Of a DNA stretch of 7,348 bases, positions 1 through 5,287 are shown one piece after another. The stretch's first letter is position 1; every line of letters begins with the position of its first letter. Made by a program: the position numbers and the translations under genes. The stretch is from contig JAFGHN010000079.1 of the NCBI GenBank assembly GCA_016930115.1, positions 1-7,348 on the forward strand, given 5' to 3'. The stretch comes from Spirochaetales bacterium (lineage in GTDB: Bacteria > Spirochaetota > Spirochaetia > ARS1246). The notes beneath the pieces are model-generated. The model did not search any database. It was given only the letters and a program-made list of their open reading frames with translations, and had not been told where the DNA came from.

Positions 1-3
1 AAA

Positions 4-12
4 CCTCCTCCT
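4..12 (-). promoter_or_regulatory. Ribosome-binding site of a divergent gene starting just left of the window
   Basis: Read on the minus strand, positions 12 to 4 give AGGAGGAGG, a near-perfect Shine-Dalgarno sequence, followed by TTT and then the window edge. The start codon of a leftward gene should therefore lie a few bases outside the window. The bases to its right are AT-rich and hold no leftward coding sequence of note, which suits a 5' leader. The product cannot be known from this window. Confidence 0.5.
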
Positions 13-90
13 GTCGGGTGTTCATGAATAATTACTCACTGATTGTGCATATTGATTCAAATTCAACAGAAATCGGATCAGTACCTAGCC

Positions 91-120
91 TTTACAATTA
101 ATAGAAATATCTGTAGGAAT
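91..120 (+). promoter_or_regulatory. Possible promoter zone for pheS-pheT
   Basis: The AT-rich stretch upstream of pheS contains TTTACA at 91-96, a passable -35 element. Eighteen bases further on is AGGAAT (115-120), preceded by TG at 112-113 as in an extended -10, though the hexamer itself is poor. An alternative is TACAAT at 93-98 as a good -10 without a recognisable -35. The region also has to hold the promoter of the divergent gene. A promoter here is expected from position; the exact boxes are uncertain. Confidence 0.22.
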
Positions 121-124
121 AGAC

Positions 125-179
125 TGACTCCAACGGCAGCCAACACGCCCGCCCGGAGTCTACACAATAAAAGGAGTCA
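125..179 (+). promoter_or_regulatory. pheS leader with two mutually exclusive hairpins, one covering the ribosome-binding site
   Basis: The pheS Shine-Dalgarno is AAGGAG at 171-176, nine bases before the ATG at 186. It is part of GGAGTCA (173-179), which is the exact complement of TGACTCC at 125-131 (7 bp). A second copy of GGAGTC at 155-160 can pair with the same upstream segment (6 bp, 23-nt loop). The two pairings exclude each other, so one fold would hide the ribosome-binding site and the other would leave it free. The repeats and complementarity are seen directly; a regulatory role is inference, and the stems are short enough to be chance. No intrinsic terminator and no T-box signature is evident. 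Confidence 0.25.
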
Positions 180-185
180 CAGTAA

Positions 186-1727
186 ATGGACGTGGATGTG
201 AAAAACCTGCATCCCCTGGAAGTACGCGTACTCAAGTACCTCCAGCCCGGTATGTCCGTCTCATCGGATGATCTGGTGAAGGCGCTGGGGATGAATGTCG
301 GACAGTGCAACCAGGCGCTGAGCTGGCTTGTCGCCAAGCAACTAACGGTGGAAGACCGCAGGGACAATCACATCTTTTTTGAGCTCACCGAGACGGGTGC
401 GGGGTATGCAGAAATCGGAACTCCCGCGGAGCGCATGTATCATCTCGTCCGGTCGGAAACAGGGCTGACGCTGCCGGAGATAGCTTCGAGGCTCGATCTT
501 GAGAACAGCGACACGGGTTCGGCTTTCGGGATGCTTTCCAAGCTCGGGTATCTGCAGATGGGTCCCGACAAGACGATCGAGGCGAAGAGGAGCGATGTGC
601 CGGATGTTATCACGGTGACGAAGGGGCTGCTGGAAAAAGCAAGAAAGAAAGGGCTGCTCGATCAGGATGACCTGGACGCAGAAGAAGTGGAAAATATCAC
701 CCGGGTCAGCCGGAAACGCGGCGCCGGCAACTCGGCTTTCAGGATGGTCGAGCGGGAAGCAGTCTACTACGTGCTCTCACCGTCTGGGGCCAAGGCCCGC
801 GAGGAAGTGCTTGCCCTGAATCTCACCGGTGACGAGATCGGCGCTCTTACGCCGGAGCAACTTGCAACGGGAGCGTGGAAGGACAAGCAATTCAGGAGCT
901 ACAACATTCACGTTCCGCCCAAACGCGTCTTGCCCGGCCGGAAGAATCCTTACTGCCAGTATCTGGAAACGGTGAAAGACAAGCTGGTGTCCCTTGGGTT
1001 CGAGGAGTTTGACGGGCCGCTCGTTGAGACCGAGTTCTGGAATGCGGACGCCCTGTTTATGCCGCAATTTCATTCGGCCCGCGACATCCATGACGTCTAT
1101 TATCTGGCCGAGCCGACCCACGCGAAAGAAATAGAGCAGCCCTGGCTCGACCGGGTGGCGAGTGCGCATGAGAACGGCGCCGAGAGCGGAAGTAAGGGTT
1201 GGGGGTACGCATTCGACCGCGACTTCACCAGACGGCTCGTGCTGCGGAGCCAGGGGACGGTTCTCTCTGCAAAGCAGCTGCCCAAGGCGAAAGTTCCGGG
1301 CAAGTATTTCGGCATCGTACGCTGCTTCAGGTACGATCAGGTCGACGCGACCCACGGCGCCGATTTCTATCAGACTGAAGGGATTGTGCTTTCCGAGGAA
1401 GTGAATCTGCGGACGCTCCTGGGTTTGCTCGAGCTCTTTGCCGTTGAGGTGGCCGGTGCCACCGATTTCAAGTTCGCTCCTGCTTATTTCCCGTTTACCG
1501 AGCCCTCTATAGAAGTGCACATCAAACACCCGGTGTTGGGTTGGTTCGAGCTTGGCGGAAGCGGAATCTTCCGTCCCGAGGTGACCAAGCCGCTGGGCGT
1601 CGATGTTCCGGTCCTCGCGTGGGGTCTCGGTATCGATAGGATGGCTATGATGCAACTTGAGATAGACGATATGAGGGAGCTTTTCAGCAAAGACCTTGAA
1701 AAGGTCAGACTGAGGAAGAGGAGTTAG
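186..1727 (+). CDS. pheS: Phenylalanyl-tRNA synthetase alpha subunit, archaeal/eukaryotic type
   Basis: Catalytic subunit of the cytoplasmic (alpha-beta)2 class II synthetase that joins phenylalanine to tRNA-Phe using ATP. The first 200 or so of its 513 residues look like the winged-helix tRNA-binding modules of the archaeal/eukaryotic form rather than the coiled-coil arm of the usual bacterial PheS. The catalytic domain follows: motif 1 region near 271-300, motif 2 at about 376-400 (FRYD at 381-384, then FYQTEG at 394-399 with the amino-acid-binding Gln396 and Glu398), the phenylalanine pocket near FPFTEP (435-440), FRPE at 462-465, and motif 3 GLGIDR at 480-485. Two positions differ from the usual pattern: RSQGT (354-358) replaces the common RTHT(T/S), and Tyr395 replaces His in FHQ.EG. 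The start at 186 has a good ribosome-binding site. The stop lies 3 nt before pheT. The N-terminal domain limits are inferred from family architecture. Confidence 0.96.
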   Translation: MDVDVKNLHPLEVRVLKYLQPGMSVSSDDLVKALGMNVGQCNQALSWLVAKQLTVEDRRDNHIFFELTETGAGYAEIGTPAERMYHLVRSETGLTLPEIASRLDLENSDTGSAFGMLSKLGYLQMGPDKTIEAKRSDVPDVITVTKGLLEKARKKGLLDQDDLDAEEVENITRVSRKRGAGNSAFRMVEREAVYYVLSPSGAKAREEVLALNLTGDEIGALTPEQLATGAWKDKQFRSYNIHVPPKRVLPGRKNPYCQYLETVKDKLVSLGFEEFDGPLVETEFWNADALFMPQFHSARDIHDVYYLAEPTHAKEIEQPWLDRVASAHENGAESGSKGWGYAFDRDFTRRLVLRSQGTVLSAKQLPKAKVPGKYFGIVRCFRYDQVDATHGADFYQTEGIVLSEEVNLRTLLGLLELFAVEVAGATDFKFAPAYFPFTEPSIEVHIKHPVLGWFELGGSGIFRPEVTKPLGVDVPVLAWGLGIDRMAMMQLEIDDMRELFSKDLEKVRLRKRS

Positions 1728-1730
1728 CGT

Positions 1731-3431
1731 ATGCCCAAGATTGAAGTGTACAGGCATACCCTCTTCTCGTTCATCGGAAAGGCGCTTGATATGGCTGCGC
1801 TTGAAGAGCTCCTGCCCGCGGCGAAGGCCGAGCTGGATGGTTATGACGAGACCGAGGGAATCCTCAAGATCGAGCTGAACGATACAAACCGGCCGGACCT
1901 CTGGTCCACCGCCGGGTTGGGGAGACAGCTCAGGGTATTCACCGGCGGCCAAAGACCGGAGTACGCTTTTTTTTCGGAAGAAGACAGGACTCTGGAATCG
2001 GGCGGCCGGTTTATTGAAGTGGATCCTGAGCTAAAAGATATAAGGCCCTATGTAGCCGCTTTTGCGGTGACCGGCAAGGCAATTGGTGAGCCGGCCTTGA
2101 AGGACATCATCCAGACTCAGGAAAAACTGTGCTGGAACTTCGGCCAGAAGCGTTCCTCCATCGCCATGGGTGTATACCGGAGCGGCCTTATCACTTACCC
2201 GGTCCGATATATTGCGGCGGATCCTGATGCCACAACGTTCATACCGTTGCAGATGACCGAAGAGCTGTCGCTTGCCGAGATACTCGAGAAACATCCGAAA
2301 GGTCAGGATTTCGGCCATATCGTCAAGAAATACGACAGGTATCCCTTCCTGACCGACGCGAACGGCGAGGTCTTAAGTTTTCCACCGATCATCAATTCCA
2401 ATACGCTGGGGGCGGTCGAAGTCGGAGACACCGATTTGTTTATCGAAATGACGGGTACCGATCTGCGGACGCTGCTATTGGCGGTCTCCATCGTCGCGTG
2501 CGATATGTCGGACTACGGTTTTACCATACTTCCGGTCAAAACGATCTATCCCTATAATACTGCCTTCGGGCGCGAGCTTACCTCGCCGTACTACTTTCAA
2601 GGGTCCTGCTCGGCGACTGTTACCCAGATCAACCGGATGCTGGGGGCCGAATTCACCGCGCGGGAAGCGGCGGGTTACGCGGCAAGGATGGGGCTGGATG
2701 CCAGGGCCGCCGGAGATACCGTGAGTGCGGCTGTACCGTATTACCGGAACGATTTTCTGCATCCCGTCGATCTCATCGAGGACGTGATGATCGGCAAGGG
2801 TACGAATCTGTTCGAGCCGGTACTGCCGAAAGACTTCACCGCCGGAAGGCTGTCGGCGGTAGAAGTCTTCGCGAGGTCCGTCAAAGATATCATGATCGGC
2901 CTCGGATACCAGGAGATGGTGTACAATTATCTCGGGTCGGCCAGGGATTTCATAGAAAAAATGGGTATAGACGAGAGCGCTGTGGTGAGGATTGCCAATC
3001 CGATGACCGAAAACTACGAATACGTGAGGAACTCCATCCTCCCGTGTCTGCTTGGCACCGAGAGCGTTTCCGCCAACGCGGTCTATCCTCACAAGATCTT
3101 TGAAGTTGGCAAAGTGGTCTATCACGACCCGGCGGACAATCAGGGCTCGGTCACCAGGAATTGGCTTGGATTTCTCGACGGAGACAGCGACTCGAATTTC
3201 AATGATTTGCTTTCCGTGGTCTCCGCTCTCTTTTTCTACCTTTCGAAGGAATACTCACTCCTGGAAAGTGATGATCCGCGTTTTATTCGGGGAAGATGCG
3301 CCGATATCGAGTACATGGGGCGAAAAGTCGGTTTGTTTGGAGAAATTCATCCCCAGGTGCTCCAAAACTGGAGCGTCACGGTGCCCTGTACCGCCTGCGA
3401 AATCGACCTCGATGCTCTTGAGGAGGAATGA
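1731..3431 (+). CDS. pheT: Phenylalanyl-tRNA synthetase beta subunit, archaeal/eukaryotic type
   Basis: Non-catalytic partner of PheS, needed for assembly of the synthetase and carrying the editing site that hydrolyses mischarged Tyr-tRNA-Phe. At 566 residues it has the size of the archaeal/eukaryotic beta subunit and lacks the N-terminal EMAPII-like tRNA-binding domain and C-terminal anticodon-binding domain of the roughly 800-residue bacterial form. Seen in order: an N-terminal module with NDTNRPDLWS (50-59); a B3/B4 editing region at about 100-260, including QEKLCWNFGQKR (130-141); a B5 domain at about 280-360 with the acidic cluster D341, D347, E350, D351 expected to bind magnesium; and a class II-like core from about 375 to the end, with NPMTENYEYVRNSILP (423-438), KIFEVG (455-460) and GEIHP (537-541). 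GAGGAG at 1718-1723, inside the end of pheS, is its ribosome-binding site, so the pair is translationally close-coupled. A run of eight T at 1967-1974 is read through in frame. Confidence 0.96.
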   Translation: MPKIEVYRHTLFSFIGKALDMAALEELLPAAKAELDGYDETEGILKIELNDTNRPDLWSTAGLGRQLRVFTGGQRPEYAFFSEEDRTLESGGRFIEVDPELKDIRPYVAAFAVTGKAIGEPALKDIIQTQEKLCWNFGQKRSSIAMGVYRSGLITYPVRYIAADPDATTFIPLQMTEELSLAEILEKHPKGQDFGHIVKKYDRYPFLTDANGEVLSFPPIINSNTLGAVEVGDTDLFIEMTGTDLRTLLLAVSIVACDMSDYGFTILPVKTIYPYNTAFGRELTSPYYFQGSCSATVTQINRMLGAEFTAREAAGYAARMGLDARAAGDTVSAAVPYYRNDFLHPVDLIEDVMIGKGTNLFEPVLPKDFTAGRLSAVEVFARSVKDIMIGLGYQEMVYNYLGSARDFIEKMGIDESAVVRIANPMTENYEYVRNSILPCLLGTESVSANAVYPHKIFEVGKVVYHDPADNQGSVTRNWLGFLDGDSDSNFNDLLSVVSALFFYLSKEYSLLESDDPRFIRGRCADIEYMGRKVGLFGEIHPQVLQNWSVTVPCTACEIDLDALEEE

Positions 3432-3465
3432 TCGAGGAATAACCTGCCTGCGAAAGGAGCGCGCA

Positions 3466-3957
3466 ATGGATGTAAAAGTACAAGTCGTCCAACTCAGATG
3501 GGAGGAAGGCTGCAACATCATCGTCGGCCAATCCCACTTCATCAAGACCGTTGAAGATATTCCCGAGATCGCCGTCTCCACGGTACCGGGTATCGAATAC
3601 GGCCTTGCTTTTTGCGAGGCTTCAGGGCCGTGCCTGATCCGTACCGAGGGCAACGACGAGGAACTCGTGCGCCAGGCATGCGAGTGTGCGAATGCCGTCG
3701 GCGCCGGGCATACCTTTTATCTGATCATTCGGAAAGCTTTCCCGATTAACCTGCTCAACCAGATAAAAGCATGCCAGGAAGTTGCATCCATCTTTGCGGC
3801 CACGGCAAATCCACTCCAGATTGTTGTCGCTCAAACCGATCAGGGCAGAGGTATCATTGGCGTTATAGACGGCAGCTCTCCCACCGGTATTGAAGGACAG
3901 GCCCAGAAACGTGAACGTAAGGATTTGCTCAGAAATTTCGGATACAAATTCGGGTAG
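3466..3957 (+). CDS. Adenosine-specific kinase (COG1839/DUF355 family)
   Basis: A 163-residue soluble protein matching the small, strongly conserved DUF355 family, annotated as adenosine-specific kinase after structural work on an archaeal member that bound adenosine/AMP. Conserved stretches visible here are GLAFCEASGPCLIRTEGND (46-64), NAVGAGHTF (76-84), FPINLLNQIK (92-101), ATANPLQIVVA (112-122) and QGRGIIGVIDGSSPTGIE (126-143). The family is common in archaea and thermophiles and scattered among bacteria. Its enzymatic role is only lightly characterised, so the kinase name is tentative. The reading frame is open much further upstream, but the ATG at 3466 is chosen because AAAGGAG at 3453-3459 sits 6 nt before it and earlier starts would run through pheT. 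It lies 34 nt after pheT with no terminator between, so co-transcription with pheST is likely; a link to the AMP made by aminoacylation is conjecture. Confidence 0.9.
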   Translation: MDVKVQVVQLRWEEGCNIIVGQSHFIKTVEDIPEIAVSTVPGIEYGLAFCEASGPCLIRTEGNDEELVRQACECANAVGAGHTFYLIIRKAFPINLLNQIKACQEVASIFAATANPLQIVVAQTDQGRGIIGVIDGSSPTGIEGQAQKRERKDLLRNFGYKFG

Positions 3958-3967
3958 CGCGCGCTTG

Positions 3968-3995
3968 TTGATAAAAGACGCCTCTATGATATAGT
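3968..3995 (+). promoter_or_regulatory. Candidate sigma-70-type promoter for the phosphorelay pair
   Basis: In the 59-nt gap before the response-regulator gene, TTGATA (3968-3973) and TATAGT (3990-3995) each match the sigma-70 consensus at five of six positions, with a 16-nt spacer. Transcription would start near 4002, giving a leader of only about 15 nt that contains the weak ribosome-binding site GAGAG (4003-4007). There is no terminator between the adenosine-specific kinase gene and this site, so read-through from upstream is also possible. Confidence 0.38.
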
Positions 3996-4016
3996 TAAAA
4001 GCGAGAGAATTGGAAA

Positions 4017-5273
4017 ATGAAAAAAATTCTCGTAATTGACGAATCTCCGCTTTTTCTCGATTACATCACCAAGAAGCTCCTGGAGAACGGTTTTGATGTC
4101 GTCCAGGGGAAAAACGGCCTTGACGGTTCAGTAAAGATGCGCAGCGAACTGCCGGATCTCATCGTCATGGATTATTATCTCTCCCGCAAGAGCAGCATCG
4201 AGGTTCTCAAGGAAAAGAAGGAAAACCCCAACGTTTCTTCGATTCCGCTGATCATGCTTGCCAGCAAGCTCGACAGGGCCCAGGTAGTTCAGTCGGCGCA
4301 GTTCGGCGCAAAGAGGTTTTTTACAAAGCCCGTGCGGATAGACGGGCTGCTCCATGCCATCTCCGAGTTATTGAACGTGGATGTCGAGATAGACACAACT
4401 CCCTGTATCATCGAGGCGCATCTGAACGATGAGATTCTCTTTATCGAGTTGGCGAGGGGGCTCAACCTGGAGAAAATAGAATTGCTGAAGTACAAGATCG
4501 CCGAGTTGCTCGATCTGTACGACATAAAGATGCCCCGTGTCCTTCTGATGATGTCCGATATCGAGCTCGGCGAAGATGATGCGGACAAGTTCAAGACCCT
4601 GCTCGATACGATTATCGAACATTCCGGCGCCCATGGAAAGCGGATGAAGATTCTCACCACATCGGATTTCGTACGCAGCTACATCGGATCGAATCCGCAA
4701 TACAGCACTTTGGGGGTAAGCGACAACCTCACCCAGGCGATGACCGACCTCGTCGGTTTGCGACTTGATGACGCTGACCGCGATGAAGTTGTGAGCAGAC
4801 AACTTCTCTCCACCTCGGCCCCCAAGAAGGAAAAGACTGAAACCTTCCAGCTCAGGTTTGATGCGGAACTGGTCGGCGAGAGGGAGACAGGAAGCAAAGG
4901 CAAGAAAGCCGTGGCCGTTGCCGTCGTCGACGACGATGTGATCATCCAGCAACTTGTAAAGACGGTGTATCAGAAGGCCGGATGGGACATAACGGCCTAT
5001 AACAATGGCAAGGAATTCGTTGACGATCTTCCGGGCCGGAGTTTCGATCTGGTATATCTTGATCTTATGATGCCCGAAATGGACGGCTACAAAGTACTTG
5101 AGTACCTCAACGCAAAAAAAATCAAGCTTTCGATCATTGTTCTTTCCGCACTTACCCAACAGGAGGCGGTTGTCCGGGCGATGAAATTGGGTGTTCACAG
5201 CTATCTGGGCAAGCCGTTCAAGCCGGAAATGCTCATCAGAAAAACGGCCGAGCTGTTAAGCGCCAACTTTTAA
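4017..5273 (+). CDS. Response regulator with two receiver domains flanking a STAS-like domain
   Basis: A 418-residue cytoplasmic signalling protein. Residues 1-120 form a CheY-like receiver with a complete site: acidic pair D8/E9, phospho-acceptor D52, S83, and K104-P105. Residues 300-418 form a second complete receiver: D305/D306, D349 in DLMMPEMDGY, S377, and K399-P400. Between them, residues about 130-250 show strand-helix-strand-helix-strand order with segments resembling a STAS (SpoIIAA-like) domain: ILFIELARGLN (140-150), PRVLLMMSDIE (173-183) and MKILTTSDF (210-218). This assignment rests on pattern and predicted topology only. Where SpoIIAA-type proteins carry a phosphorylatable DSSG motif, this one appears to have EDDA (186-189). 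Residues about 265-298 are a charged linker. There is no DNA-binding, GGDEF or other output domain, so it likely acts through protein partners or as a phosphate relay. The gene precedes a hybrid kinase by 14 nt, its probable phospho-donor. Confidence 0.85.
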   Translation: MKKILVIDESPLFLDYITKKLLENGFDVVQGKNGLDGSVKMRSELPDLIVMDYYLSRKSSIEVLKEKKENPNVSSIPLIMLASKLDRAQVVQSAQFGAKRFFTKPVRIDGLLHAISELLNVDVEIDTTPCIIEAHLNDEILFIELARGLNLEKIELLKYKIAELLDLYDIKMPRVLLMMSDIELGEDDADKFKTLLDTIIEHSGAHGKRMKILTTSDFVRSYIGSNPQYSTLGVSDNLTQAMTDLVGLRLDDADRDEVVSRQLLSTSAPKKEKTETFQLRFDAELVGERETGSKGKKAVAVAVVDDDVIIQQLVKTVYQKAGWDITAYNNGKEFVDDLPGRSFDLVYLDLMMPEMDGYKVLEYLNAKKIKLSIIVLSALTQQEAVVRAMKLGVHSYLGKPFKPEMLIRKTAELLSANF

Positions 5274-5287
5274 CGGACGGTAACCCT

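Noticed and set aside
24..101. A 25-codon small frame upstream of pheS that might be a leader peptide
   Set aside because: It has no ribosome-binding site, contains no phenylalanine codons, and lies where the divergent promoters should be, so a Phe-attenuation leader is not supported.
777..1952. A 391-codon open frame on the minus strand across pheS and pheT
   Set aside because: It lies antisense to two well-recognised synthetase genes, has no credible ribosome-binding site, and its translation resembles no protein family; it is a G+C-driven shadow frame.
1967..1974. Run of eight T in pheT (and eight A at 5114-5121 in the regulator gene) as possible slippage sites
   Set aside because: Both genes continue in the correct frame with conserved motifs on both sides, and no downstream structure suggests programmed frameshifting.
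3052..3465. An upstream extension of the adenosine-specific kinase frame into pheT
   Set aside because: The extended part overlaps conserved pheT coding sequence in another frame and does not resemble the family; the ATG at 3466 has a proper ribosome-binding site and gives the usual family length.
3958..4016. A terminator between the adenosine-specific kinase gene and the regulator gene
   Set aside because: No GC-rich stem followed by a T-run is present; the short GCGCGC at 3959-3964 has no suitable partner.
4368..5198. A 276-codon minus-strand open frame opposite the response regulator
   Set aside because: It is fully antisense to a gene with intact receiver motifs at both ends, and the translation shows no recognisable domain.
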